Shown here: piece by piece, positions 14,880-23,162 of the stretch
Numbering within the stretch: the first letter of the stretch is position 1
Layout: the number at the start of each line of letters is the position of its first letter
Assembly (NCBI GenBank): GCA_947457565.1
Contig: CANGWH010000015.1
Location: forward strand, 1 to 35,728
Direction: 5' to 3'
Origin: Flavobacteriales bacterium
GTDB taxonomy: Bacteria; Bacteroidota; Bacteroidia; NS11-12g; UBA955
DNA length: 35,728 bases
Position numbers and translations under genes: made by a program
Notes under the pieces: generated by a model
What the model saw: only the letters and a program-made list of their open reading frames with translations
What the model was told of the DNA's origin: nothing
Database searches by the model: none

Positions 14880-16220
14880 ATGGGAGAAAAAATCACTTTA
14901 GTAGGCGGCGGCTTGGCCGGGAGTTTATTGTCGATCTATTTAGCAAAACGTGGTTACGATGTTCATTTGTATGAACGTAGGCAAGATATGAGAGATGGAA
15001 AGTACGAAGGTGGTAGAAGTATTAACTTGGCATTAAGTTTACGCGGGATTACGGCATTGGAGCGCGTAGGTTTAGACCGAGATGTTTTAAATATTTCTAT
15101 TCCTATGGCCGGTAGGATGATGCATGATGCAAAAGGCAACACAGCCTATCAACCATACGGAAAAGAGGGTCAGAATATTTACTCAGTTTCTAGATCGCAA
15201 CTTAATGTTAGATTGTTGCAGTTGGCCGATAAATATCCAAATATTACCATGTATTTTAACCATAAATGCGTGGAAGCAGATTTAAAAACCAACGAAACAG
15301 TCTTCCAAAACCAAGCGGGAGAACTGGTTAAAGATAAGGCCGATGTAGTTATTGCTACCGATGGAGCTTTTTCAGCAATAAGGCAAGCTATGATGCACCA
15401 ACCTAGATTTTCTTATTCCCAGACTTACGAAAATTATGGATATAAAGAATTGGAAATTGTACCAGATGCAAACGGTAAATTTCAATTAGACGAAAACTGC
15501 TTGCATATTTGGCCTCGTAAGAGTTTTATGATGATCGCCTTGCCCAATCCTGGTGGGAATTTCACCTGTACGCTGTTTATGCCATTTGATGGAAATCCAG
15601 GGATTGATCAATTGAAAACGGCGGAAGAAATCACAGCATTTTTTAACGAATATTTTGCCGATGCAATGCCGTTAATGCCCAATTTAATAGAGGATTATCA
15701 AAATAATCCAACAGGAATGTTAGTAACGGTTCGTTGCTACCCATGGGCAAAAAACAAGGTGGCTCTATTGGGCGATGCGGCTCATGCGGTGGTTCCATTT
15801 TATGGACAAGGTATGAATTGTTCGTTTGAAGATTGTTTGGTGTTAGATGATTTAATAGGAGCGGGAAGGCCCAATTTACCATGGAACGAAATTTTGCATC
15901 AGTACCAAGAAAAACGAAAGCCCAATGCGGACGCAATCGCCAACTTAGCACTGCAGAACTTTGTAGAAATGCGCGATTTGGTTGGAAGTCCTGAATTCTT
16001 GCATCGTAAAAAGATTGAACATGCGCTAAGCACGCAGTATCCAGATAAATTCACTTCCCAATACGAAAGAACTACATTCTCAACCCGAGATTATGCGGAA
16101 GCTTGGGAATTTGGAGGTAAAAACGATAAAATATTGGATGCAATTATCCAGAATGGATGGGAATCAAAATTGGAAGATTCGTCCTTTATTAATGAACTTT
16201 TGGACGAAATGCTTAGCTAG
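14880..16220 (+). CDS. kmo: Kynurenine 3-monooxygenase
   Basis: This FAD-dependent, NADPH-using hydroxylase converts L-kynurenine to 3-hydroxykynurenine, on the route from tryptophan towards quinolinate and NAD or towards degradation. The 446-residue product has the Rossmann motif VGGGLAGS (8-15), YERR at the end of the second strand, the KMO-characteristic GRSINLALSLRG (45-56), an internal DG motif (ATDGAFSAIR, 159-168) and the second FAD motif LLGDAAHAVVPFYGQGMN (296-313). It lacks the C-terminal membrane helix of eukaryotic KMO, as usual for bacteria. ATG 14880 is preferred over an upstream TTG because the flavin-binding fold starts there. Other kynurenine-pathway genes are not nearby. Confidence 0.95.
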   Translation: MGEKITLVGGGLAGSLLSIYLAKRGYDVHLYERRQDMRDGKYEGGRSINLALSLRGITALERVGLDRDVLNISIPMAGRMMHDAKGNTAYQPYGKEGQNIYSVSRSQLNVRLLQLADKYPNITMYFNHKCVEADLKTNETVFQNQAGELVKDKADVVIATDGAFSAIRQAMMHQPRFSYSQTYENYGYKELEIVPDANGKFQLDENCLHIWPRKSFMMIALPNPGGNFTCTLFMPFDGNPGIDQLKTAEEITAFFNEYFADAMPLMPNLIEDYQNNPTGMLVTVRCYPWAKNKVALLGDAAHAVVPFYGQGMNCSFEDCLVLDDLIGAGRPNLPWNEILHQYQEKRKPNADAIANLALQNFVEMRDLVGSPEFLHRKKIEHALSTQYPDKFTSQYERTTFSTRDYAEAWEFGGKNDKILDAIIQNGWESKLEDSSFINELLDEMLS

Positions 16221-16307
16221 AGAAATTCAAGAATTTAACGTTGATAAACAAATAATTGAGCGGTAGGGTAGCTTGTTAGTGTTTTACAATAACATTCTTT
16301 TAACCAT

Positions 16308-16532
16308 TTACTTTTTACTTTTCTTCTTCTTCGCTTTGTCCAAACTGTCTAAATAGTCGGGATTAAATTGGGTTTTATATCCCTGTTTCATTGTGTATTT
16401 TCCAGCTCTATTGCTTCGATTATCCCTGATGGGTTTTAGAATTTTAATGTATGCAACCACGGAAATTGCAGTAAAGACAACCACAAATCCAATAGCAATC
16501 CATAATTTTAGTTTTTTTTGGTTGTTACTCAT
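16308..16532 (-). CDS. Small single-pass membrane protein with a basic C-terminal tail
   Basis: I do not recognise this 74-residue protein. It has a short polar start (MSNNQKKLK), one clear transmembrane helix (about 10-31, LWIAIGFVVVFTAISVVAYI), and a soluble part rich in Arg, Asn, Tyr and Lys ending in the run KAKKKKSKK. With positive residues on both sides, topology is not obvious. It sits 48 bp upstream of the Ldh-family gene on the same strand. Coding potential is supported by the membrane helix and sensible composition, but the length makes it less certain than its neighbours. Confidence 0.6.
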   Translation of the reverse strand: MSNNQKKLKLWIAIGFVVVFTAISVVAYIKILKPIRDNRSNRAGKYTMKQGYKTQFNPDYLDSLDKAKKKKSKK

Positions 16533-16580
16533 CGCAAACGTTTGTTTAGTGTATTGATAACAGAGATTAGCACGATTGGA

Positions 16581-17675
16581 TTATAAATCAAAAGATACAC
16601 CGGTGTTTTGAGCTAACCCTTCTAAGTCTTTCATTACAGCTTCAACCAGCGGGATACCGCTTTCTAATCGTCTTACATGCTCCTCTCTTTCAGGGGTTCC
16701 TGGAATTATCACCGGTTGACTTGGATTTAAGGGTATAGTGGCTTTAAAGCGTTGAATCCATTGATCCATATTCGCACAGAAATCCTCGTACTCTCTAAAA
16801 CCATCAACTTCCCAACATCCAACAAAATGACCAAGTCCTTGTCCCGGTAAATTGGGTAGAGGTTGAAGAAACGATACAAACGGGGGAACCCAAGGACCGT
16901 AGTTAGCTCCCGTTAATACACCGGAAAAAATATCTACCCAAGCACCTAAGCCATATCCTTTATGTATACCATGTTCATTGTCGGAACCTAAGGGTAATAA
17001 CATTCCACCGCGTTTTAATCCATCGGGTTTAGTATCCATTCTACCATCTTTACCCAATATCCATCCATTGGGAATCGGTTTATCGGTTCTTTCGGCGATT
17101 TCTAATTTACCATTGGCAGCCGCTGATGTTGCCATGTCCAATACAAAGGCGGGTTCTTTTCCCGCAGGAACAGCAATGCAAATGGGATTTGTTCCTAACA
17201 TTCTTTCAGATCCATTAGCCGTTGTAACCAAAGGACTGGCATTGGTCATTGAAAAGCCAATCATTTTATTATCTAAGGCTTTCATTGCATGGTAGGCCGC
17301 GATTCCAAAATGATTGGAATGTTTTATTCCCATCCAGCCGCTACCATATTCTGCACTCATTTCTATCGCTAGGTCCATGGCAAAAGGTGCGGAAATTAAT
17401 CCAATACTACCATCGGCATTTAAATTTGCTATGGTTTTTTTTCTTCTTTCTATCGAAAATTTAGGGGTTGGATTAATTCTTCCAGCATCAATTAATCGAA
17501 GGTATCCACTCAGCCTAGCAACGCCATGACTATCTATACCGCGTAAATCTGCCAACAATAAAACATCGGCAGATAATATGGCGTGCTCTTCGGAAAAACC
17601 TTTTGATAAAAAAACTTCCGTAACAAAGCGTCGCAATCCCGATTCGGAAACAGTAGTATACTGGATAGTTGGCAT
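16581..17675 (-). CDS. Ldh-family (malate/L-lactate-type) NAD(P)-dependent oxidoreductase
   Basis: This belongs to the malate/lactate dehydrogenase 2 family, which is unrelated to classical LDH and reduces various 2-oxo acids. The 364-residue product has GIDSHGVARL (46-55), the catalytic-site segment SNHFG (120-124), GTNPICIAVP (cofactor pocket) and DMATSAAANGKLE. It ends with the usual PGTPEREEHVRRLESGIPL. ATG 17675 is chosen because homologous sequence begins at MPTIQYT; a longer reading frame reaching 17798 would run into the M61 peptidase gene and adds unrelated residues. The exact substrate (malate, lactate, ureidoglycolate, 2,3-diketogulonate or other) cannot be told. Confidence 0.9.
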   Translation of the reverse strand: MPTIQYTTVSESGLRRFVTEVFLSKGFSEEHAILSADVLLLADLRGIDSHGVARLSGYLRLIDAGRINPTPKFSIERRKKTIANLNADGSIGLISAPFAMDLAIEMSAEYGSGWMGIKHSNHFGIAAYHAMKALDNKMIGFSMTNASPLVTTANGSERMLGTNPICIAVPAGKEPAFVLDMATSAAANGKLEIAERTDKPIPNGWILGKDGRMDTKPDGLKRGGMLLPLGSDNEHGIHKGYGLGAWVDIFSGVLTGANYGPWVPPFVSFLQPLPNLPGQGLGHFVGCWEVDGFREYEDFCANMDQWIQRFKATIPLNPSQPVIIPGTPEREEHVRRLESGIPLVEAVMKDLEGLAQNTGVSFDL

Positions 17676-17746
17676 TTTTTTAGGGTTACTTAAAATCAGT
17701 GGAGTAATGCAATTGCTTATGATGAGTAATGACCAAATTGAAGGGA

Positions 17747-19741
17747 TTACTTGCGTTTTCCTCTTAGGAAATGTTGAATTGGACCCTTGGAATTCCAAAA
17801 TTCACTTTCTGATTCTTTAGAGGCTGTTGCTTGATTGGGAAGTTTAATTTTATATTGAATTTCATTCATTGGAGCGAAAGTTCCTGTTAATTCAGCAATA
17901 AGACCTGCTCTAGCAATAATCACAAGAATTACCTGTCCCGATACTTCTTTGGGATTGTTTTCGGGCACAAGCGAGTAGGTTTTATTTAACAAATCATCGA
18001 CGTTGTTTTCAACTCTAAAACCGTTTATTGCAAGAACCTCATCATTGGGTTGGATGCCTATTTGTTCGGCAAAGCTTCCGCGTGTAACAGTTTTTACTAC
18101 TGTTTTACCTCCAGTTAATTCAGTGCTTATTCCCATTACATCTCGAGTCATGGTTGTTTTGCTCACCTCTAATTTTATTCCATCTTTACCCAAACTCTGT
18201 TCAATTTCGGGTTGCAAATCATCGTATCCATGAACTAATTTAGAGAAAAAGGGTTCGCAGCTACTACCAACTGCATTTTCTAGCGCTTTTTTGAAATCCT
18301 GTTCGGTAAATCCTTCTCCGTTTGGATTTTTGGATGTATTGAGGGCGAAATTTTTCCATAAATACTTCATCACATCATCCAGTGATTTAGTGCCTCCGGT
18401 TTTGGAGCAGATCCAAGCATCCAATAATGCACCAATTACTACCCCTTTGGAATAATAACTGTAGGTGCTGTTTTTGCTGTTTTCATTGGGTCGATATTCT
18501 TTAATCCATGCGTCGAAGCTCATTTCACTCACGCTACCAACCCGAGAGCCCGGTCTGTTCTCATGACTATTAATATAGGCGGCCATGGATCCAAGGAATT
18601 CATTGGGTTGGCTGAAACCAGCGCGCATTAAGGCGATTTCATCGTAGTAGCTGGTAATCCCTTCGGCCACCCATAAGAGGGTAGTGTAGTTTTCCTGGTT
18701 ATAATTAAATGGCCCTAATTCTCTGGGTCTAATTCTTTTTACATTCCATAAATGAAAATACTCGTGTGCTACTAAGCCTAAAAATCCTTTATATCTACCA
18801 GGGTCATTGTATCCCAATCGTTGCATCATCAAAACGGAACTGTTTTTGTGCTCCAAACCGCCGCCTCCGTTATCTACATTATGCACGAAGAAAATGTATT
18901 TTTTGCATGGGTGTTCATCTACGATTTGTGTCATAGTTTCACACACTAGCGCCATATCTGTGGTTAGTTTTTGAGCATTTGCATTGTTTATTCCAACCAT
19001 GGCTACGTAATGGGGAATGCCTCTAACCTCAAATTTTAGCATTTCGAAATTGCCTAATTGCAACGGAGCATCTACCAATTCATCGAAATTAGGATAGCTA
19101 AATTTGATGCTTCTAGAGGTTCCAATTTCTGGAACTCCACCGCTGGGTAATTCATCCAAGGTACACGCAAAATTCTGCCACGTTTTTGGGAATGATACCA
19201 GTTCTGTACCGGCTAAATTCTCGTAACCCTTGGCGGTTAACAGCACGGATGCCATGTTTAATAATGCCTGTTGCGATTCGATATAACTGGTTCTTACACT
19301 CAGTTCAAAACAGTACACCCGATAACCAACGGTTATTTTCTTTGTGTTTTTTGGGACTGTAATAACCCAGGTGTTTTTGGATTGTTTTGCTGATTTAACA
19401 GGACTAGTTCCTGATTGATTGGCCGCGATCAAGGCAGATTTGTCGATATTTCCATCGGCAAATGAGTAATAAAACGATTCAATATTTTTAGAAAATTCTC
19501 TAACCAAATAACTGCCTGGCGTCCAAACAGGCATATATAATTCTAGATTTCCTGCCTTGGGATTTGAAATTTCTAAGGTAACTTCTGCGTAGTGATTGTT
19601 GGGATTGGGAATAGAAATTGTGTACTGAATTCCTTTCATGGTTTGTTGGGCCAATTGCGGTGCGTTATTAAGGGTGGTAGTTTGTGCCGATAATGTTGTA
19701 GTTAAAACACTAAGCACAGCAGCTAATATTAAGCGTTGCAT
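17747..19741 (-). CDS. M61-family metallopeptidase with PDZ domain
   Basis: M61 peptidases (glycyl aminopeptidase type) are zinc enzymes. From ATG 19741 the 664-residue product starts with a signal peptide (MQRLILAAVLSVLTTTLSAQ), then an N-terminal beta domain. The gluzincin core has GGGLEHKNS, the zinc motif HEYFH (326-330) and the downstream Glu ligand in WVAEG (Glu360). A PDZ domain lies around residues 530-610 (LTGGKTVVKTVTRGSFAEQ, then GIQPNDEVLAINGF). It is expected in the periplasm or outside. The reading frame is open for 37 codons further upstream but that part has no signal-peptide logic and crosses the promoter. Its stop is 71 bp before the Ldh-family gene on the same strand. Confidence 0.93.
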   Translation of the reverse strand: MQRLILAAVLSVLTTTLSAQTTTLNNAPQLAQQTMKGIQYTISIPNPNNHYAEVTLEISNPKAGNLELYMPVWTPGSYLVREFSKNIESFYYSFADGNIDKSALIAANQSGTSPVKSAKQSKNTWVITVPKNTKKITVGYRVYCFELSVRTSYIESQQALLNMASVLLTAKGYENLAGTELVSFPKTWQNFACTLDELPSGGVPEIGTSRSIKFSYPNFDELVDAPLQLGNFEMLKFEVRGIPHYVAMVGINNANAQKLTTDMALVCETMTQIVDEHPCKKYIFFVHNVDNGGGGLEHKNSSVLMMQRLGYNDPGRYKGFLGLVAHEYFHLWNVKRIRPRELGPFNYNQENYTTLLWVAEGITSYYDEIALMRAGFSQPNEFLGSMAAYINSHENRPGSRVGSVSEMSFDAWIKEYRPNENSKNSTYSYYSKGVVIGALLDAWICSKTGGTKSLDDVMKYLWKNFALNTSKNPNGEGFTEQDFKKALENAVGSSCEPFFSKLVHGYDDLQPEIEQSLGKDGIKLEVSKTTMTRDVMGISTELTGGKTVVKTVTRGSFAEQIGIQPNDEVLAINGFRVENNVDDLLNKTYSLVPENNPKEVSGQVILVIIARAGLIAELTGTFAPMNEIQYKIKLPNQATASKESESEFWNSKGPIQHFLRGKRK

Positions 19742-19746
19742 GGGTA

Positions 19747-19777
19747 CAAAAATCAATCTTTTTAACCATAATCCCAA
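19747..19777 (-). promoter_or_regulatory. Probable promoter of the M61 peptidase gene
   Basis: On the minus strand TTG (19775-19777), 20 bp spacer, then GATTTTTG (19747-19754), which matches 5 of the 6 fixed positions of TAnnTTTG. It ends 5 nt before the ATG at 19741, again implying a leaderless or nearly leaderless mRNA. Confidence 0.5.
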
Positions 19778-19830
19778 TGTTGGGTTGGACTTTAAGGGAT
19801 TTTTTGTAAATTGTGCTGAGAAAGAATAGT

Positions 19831-20310
19831 ATGAAAAAACTAATTGCGGCATTGGGGCTAATCCTTACGGTTGTTTTTCTATTACTTCCATTGTCTGGAT
19901 GCGAAGAAAAGCCACCACCAACACCACCAACAGATTCGGTAGATAATGCTACATCGGCCCAAAAAGCATTTGATTTATTGGTTTTGGGAAAGAAGTTTTT
20001 CATGAAAAAGGGATTGGATTCATTGGGGAACGATATTTCAGCTAATTATTCCGATCAAATTTATATACTCGAGAAGCAGACCTATACAAACGGTCCGGCC
20101 AAGGTGATAATTGGGGGGGATACCTATCTTGGGACTTGGAAATCCAACGACGATTACTCCAAATTAGAACTATCGGTGGAAGGCCGACCAGACTTTGCGT
20201 TTTTTAGTATTCCATGGAGGGTAACCAATAAAACCTATACCGGACTTTCTATGGTTCCGCAGGATGCGGCAAATGCAGGAAGTAAGGCTATGCAATTGGA
20301 AAAAAAGTAA
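19831..20310 (+). CDS. Predicted lipoprotein, function unknown
   Basis: The 159-residue product has a lipoprotein signal peptide with lipobox LSGC (Cys24) followed by EEKPPPTPPT. The acidic residues just after the Cys resemble the surface-export signals described for Bacteroidota lipoproteins, so cell-surface display is possible. The mature part contains VIIGGDTYLGTWKSNDDYSKLE, read here as two strands, which resembles the GxW start of lipocalin-like folds, but no family can be assigned. ATG 19831 is chosen because the signal peptide begins there. It is divergent from the M61 peptidase gene, with 89 bp between the starts. Confidence 0.75.
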   Translation: MKKLIAALGLILTVVFLLLPLSGCEEKPPPTPPTDSVDNATSAQKAFDLLVLGKKFFMKKGLDSLGNDISANYSDQIYILEKQTYTNGPAKVIIGGDTYLGTWKSNDDYSKLELSVEGRPDFAFFSIPWRVTNKTYTGLSMVPQDAANAGSKAMQLEKK

Positions 20311-20432
20311 TCGGAGTATGCACAAGTTTCGTTCGAACTTTGATGAGACTATTTGTTATTAAAACGTTGGATTTTAGTTATGGTTTAACCCCTAAAGGGA
20401 GAACGGAATTACTATCGGTAGCAGGTAATATT

Positions 20433-20939
20433 CTATTTAGCTTTATAAATGGGGACGGTTGAACAAGGTTCTCCGTACATGATACTTTTAACCACGGGTG
20501 TTAATTTTTGGGTAATTAATGAATAAGCAGCAGGGGATACAGGTAATTTTCCGCAGCCTTTAATAACTACACGCTCATCAATAAAATTACTTGGATTTAT
20601 TGATGATAGCGCTTTTTCCCACAATACGGCCTCCAAAGCGATTAAATCACCAAAAACAACCTCAGATGCAATTCCAGATAGCTTACTGGTAATTAGCATA
20701 TAAGCCCATGTAGGCACGATTGCTTCGGCAGAGCAATTAACGGCAACAAAACAATTGCGGTAATCCTCCCATGGATGGTTCTTAACCCATTCGCGAAAAT
20801 CTTTTTCCCTTAGTACCATCCCCATAAACAATACATCCTTGATATCTAGATATTTTCTATCGCCATTGGGATAATAATCTTCTAAGTTTAGGGTGATAAT
20901 TCCACTGTTGGCTACCTTATTAACAAAAATATCTTCCAT
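20433..20939 (-). CDS. DUF2480 family protein
   Basis: The 168-residue product matches my recollection of DUF2480, a Bacteroidota protein of unknown function, with EDIFVNKVANSGIITLNLEDY, read as two parts, at the start, DVLFMGMVLREKDFRE, and WAYMLITSKL. Several conserved-looking Cys residues sit in short motifs (AVNCSAEAIVPTWAY, IKGCGKLPVSPAAY, YGEPCSTVPI) that could bind a metal or Fe-S cluster. In other genomes members are often found near Fe-S assembly genes. Here it is the third gene of a leftward run after pyruvate kinase (22-bp gap). Confidence 0.82.
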   Translation of the reverse strand: MEDIFVNKVANSGIITLNLEDYYPNGDRKYLDIKDVLFMGMVLREKDFREWVKNHPWEDYRNCFVAVNCSAEAIVPTWAYMLITSKLSGIASEVVFGDLIALEAVLWEKALSSINPSNFIDERVVIKGCGKLPVSPAAYSLITQKLTPVVKSIMYGEPCSTVPIYKAK

Positions 20940-20961
20940 CCTAATGCAAAGTTAATACGCC

Positions 20962-22392
20962 TTAATCAACATGCGTTATTTTGATGGTATTGGTACGTTG
21001 CTTTTTATGGATGGGCATGCTCGCACAATTTACTACATAGTCATTCTTACTTACTAGGTGATGTTCCTTAAGGGTATCTATCACGTCTTGAAAGGTTTCA
21101 TCGGTGGATGTAAACTTATCATAATACAGCCCTCTAACCCCCCAAACCAAATTTAATGTTGTTAGCATTTTTTGATTGTCGGTGAATATATAAATATTCG
21201 ATTGAGGCCTGAAACTGGCCACTTTGTATCCCGTATATCCACTTTTTGTCATGGCAACGATGGCTTTTGCTTTCAGGTGATCACTCATCCGAACGGCTGT
21301 AAAGCACACTTCGTCTGAGGCAAACGAAGGCGAAGTTGGATTGGGTTTTACCCCTTTGAAATAGGCCCGTCTATCCAATTCAATCTCATAAATGATGTTT
21401 GACATGGTTTCGATAACCTTCAGAGGATATTTTCCAACGGAGGTTTCTGCCGATAGCATAACGGCATCGGCACCGTCTAAAACGGCATTGGCTACATCGG
21501 TAATTTCGGCGCGTGTAGGCATACTATCGGTGATCATCGTTTCCATCATTTGGGTAGCGATAATTACTGGTTTAGCTGCCGCAAGGCATTTTTCAACAAT
21601 ATCTTTTTGTATCAATGGAACTTTTTGAAGTGGAACTTCAACCGCTAAATCGCCTCGAGCTACCATAATACCATCGGCTACTTTAATGATATCGTCGATA
21701 TTATCTAACGCTTCGGGTTTCTCAATTTTGGCAATTACCTTCATCGTAGATCCTTTTTCGGAAATTATCCGTTTTAAATCCACAATATCCTCGGCTGTAC
21801 GTACGAAACTTAAGGCAACCCAATCCAAATCTTGGGCGATGCCATAATCCAAATCTCTAAGATCTTTTTCGGTTAAACTGGGAACGGAAAGTTTTGAATT
21901 AGGTAGATTAAAGCCCTTATTTGATGATAGAATCCCACCGGCTACAACCTCTGCTTCCATGGTTTGGCTGTCAATTACTTGAGTAAAGGTAAGGGCAACT
22001 TTTCCATCATTAAGTAAAATAGACTCACCAGGTTTGCAATCCTGAATCAGCATAGGATAACTAACAAAAAGGATGTCGGTGGTAGAAAGTTGTTCCACGA
22101 TAGAAACGCGAATAGTTTTTCCTTCTTCCAATACAATTTCACCATCTACTTTGCCTATTCTGAGTTTAGGTCCTTGCAAATCTTGCAATAACGCTACATT
22201 ACACCCAACAGTTTTATTGATGTTTCTAACTCGATCTATAACCTCTTGATGTACTTCGTGGCTCCCGTGAGAAAAATTCAATCTACAAACATCCACCCCG
22301 GCGTGAATTATTTTTTGAAGCATCTCTTCGCTGCTGGTGGCGGGACCTATAGTGGCCACTATTTTTGTTTTGTTAAATTTACCTTTGTACAT
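20962..22392 (-). CDS. pyk: Pyruvate kinase
   Basis: This enzyme makes ATP and pyruvate from PEP and ADP in glycolysis. The 476-residue product has the conserved start TKIVATIGPAT, the substrate- and metal-site blocks NFSHGSHE and LQDLQGPKLRIG. The signature IAKIEKPEALDN contains the catalytic Lys; IMVARGDLAVEVP and AVMLSAETSVGKYP are also present. The C-terminal domain (about 350-476) is complete. The gene starts 10 bp after the upstream IPExxxVDY-like gene and is followed by DUF2480, so a three-gene leftward transcript is likely. The order relative to acpP-fabF-rnc is a familiar Bacteroidota arrangement. Confidence 0.97.
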   Translation of the reverse strand: MYKGKFNKTKIVATIGPATSSEEMLQKIIHAGVDVCRLNFSHGSHEVHQEVIDRVRNINKTVGCNVALLQDLQGPKLRIGKVDGEIVLEEGKTIRVSIVEQLSTTDILFVSYPMLIQDCKPGESILLNDGKVALTFTQVIDSQTMEAEVVAGGILSSNKGFNLPNSKLSVPSLTEKDLRDLDYGIAQDLDWVALSFVRTAEDIVDLKRIISEKGSTMKVIAKIEKPEALDNIDDIIKVADGIMVARGDLAVEVPLQKVPLIQKDIVEKCLAAAKPVIIATQMMETMITDSMPTRAEITDVANAVLDGADAVMLSAETSVGKYPLKVIETMSNIIYEIELDRRAYFKGVKPNPTSPSFASDEVCFTAVRMSDHLKAKAIVAMTKSGYTGYKVASFRPQSNIYIFTDNQKMLTTLNLVWGVRGLYYDKFTSTDETFQDVIDTLKEHHLVSKNDYVVNCASMPIHKKQRTNTIKITHVD

Positions 22393-22402
22393 AATGCTAT
22401 GA

Positions 22403-22843
22403 TCACAAATGACTTAGCTGCTGGAGCCATGTGAGTTTTTCCAACTGCTCGGTGGGGAATTCAAACACCATTTGAACATTATTAATGGCTTTAATTCCTT
22501 GGATCCAATCCGACGTTCCTCCCATGATTTCGGCTTCACGAATGACCAACCAATAATCCGGGGTGGGTTTACCTGAATAAAGTAATCCATGGCTCCCGCG
22601 ATTATTAACTAACCACATTTCCGAATGTGCTTCATCCCCTTGCCAATAGAACTCCGCATGCTCTGACATTGTTTCTTTCAACAAATTTAAGGCAAAAGAA
22701 TGCACATGCAGTTGAAAGTTTGCAGAAAAAGTGTCATTTAGACACCAAGCCATGTAATGAGGGGCGTTTACTGAGTGAATACCAACAACATCGAAGTTGT
22801 ATTCGAACTCTAAAAAATGCGATTTGAGACGTTTTTGAGACAA
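22403..22843 (-). CDS. Probable IPExxxVDY family protein
   Basis: A 146-residue protein in the position where Bacteroidota genomes usually carry the IPExxxVDY protein, between the acpP-fabF-rnc block and pyk. The layout fits: an N-terminal FDVVGIHSVNAPHYMAWCLND block, a central domain, and a C-terminal INNVQMVFEFPTEQLEKL block. However, the name-giving motif is degenerate (YSGKPTPDY, keeping only the final D-Y). The start codon appears to be TTG at 22843; the next Met would remove the conserved N-terminal block. A TATTTTTG -7 element (22854-22861) ends 10 nt before it. Function unknown. Confidence 0.6.
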   Translation of the reverse strand: MSQKRLKSHFLEFEYNFDVVGIHSVNAPHYMAWCLNDTFSANFQLHVHSFALNLLKETMSEHAEFYWQGDEAHSEMWLVNNRGSHGLLYSGKPTPDYWLVIREAEIMGGTSDWIQGIKAINNVQMVFEFPTEQLEKLTWLQQLSHL

Positions 22844-22853
22844 AATTTTACTA

Positions 22854-22900
22854 CAAAAATAATTTTATTGTGGTAGGAGGTGAAAAAAATTGTTTATTTG
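22854..22900. promoter_or_regulatory. Back-to-back promoters for the pyk operon (leftward) and acpP operon (rightward)
   Basis: Leftward: TATTTTTG on the minus strand (22854-22861), an exact TAnnTTTG match. Rightward: TTG (22868-22870), 22-bp spacer, TTTATTTG (22893-22900, one mismatch), 25 bp before the acpP ATG. The rightward -33 lies 6 bp from the leftward -7, so the two promoters probably compete for polymerase. Confidence 0.55.
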
Positions 22901-22925
22901 CATCGCAAAACAAAACCATAACACC

Positions 22926-23159
22926 ATGTCAGAAATTGCAGAAAAAGTTAAAGCTATCATTGTTGACAAGCTTAGCGTTGATGAGTCAGAAGTTACAATG
23001 GAAGCTAGTTTTACTAACGATTTGGGTGCTGATTCCTTGGACACCGTAGAGTTGATCATGGAATTCGAAAAAGAATTCGATATCAGCATTCCCGATGATC
23101 AGGCTGAAAAAATTCAGACTGTAGGAGAAGCAGTACGTTACATCGAGGAAAACAAGTAA
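22926..23159 (+). CDS. acpP: Acyl carrier protein
   Basis: The 77-residue ACP carries growing acyl chains in type II fatty acid synthesis through a 4'-phosphopantetheine arm. The attachment site is Ser37 in [12 protein letters not shown], with the expected acidic helix II after it, and the family end [19 protein letters not shown] 22926 is preferred over an upstream in-frame TTG because canonical ACPs start at MSEIAEKVK. The fabF start codon follows 3 bp after the stop, so the two are co-transcribed and probably translationally coupled. Confidence 0.97.
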   Translation: MSEIAEKVKAIIVDKLSVDESEVTMEASFTNDLGADSLDTVELIMEFEKEFDISIPDDQAEKIQTVGEAVRYIEENK

Positions 23160-23162
23160 TTC

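Noticed and set aside
15643-15951. 102-codon open frame opposite the kynurenine monooxygenase gene
   Set aside because: It lies wholly inside a well-supported gene and has no recognisable domain or signal; composition is that of a shadow frame.
16535-16544. CAAACGTTTG palindrome before the small membrane protein gene
   Set aside because: Only 10 bp and single; too short to call an operator without other copies.
17676-17798. 41-residue N-terminal extension of the Ldh-family enzyme
   Set aside because: It overlaps the end of the M61 peptidase gene and does not look like the family; the family sequence begins at ATG 17675.
19742-19852. 37-residue N-terminal extension of the M61 peptidase
   Set aside because: The signal peptide begins at the Met encoded at 19741, and the extension crosses the probable promoter and runs into the divergent lipoprotein gene.
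20311-20432. Possible terminator in the convergent gap between the lipoprotein and DUF2480 genes
   Set aside because: Only very short stems (such as CCC-TAAA-GGG) and no T-run are visible.
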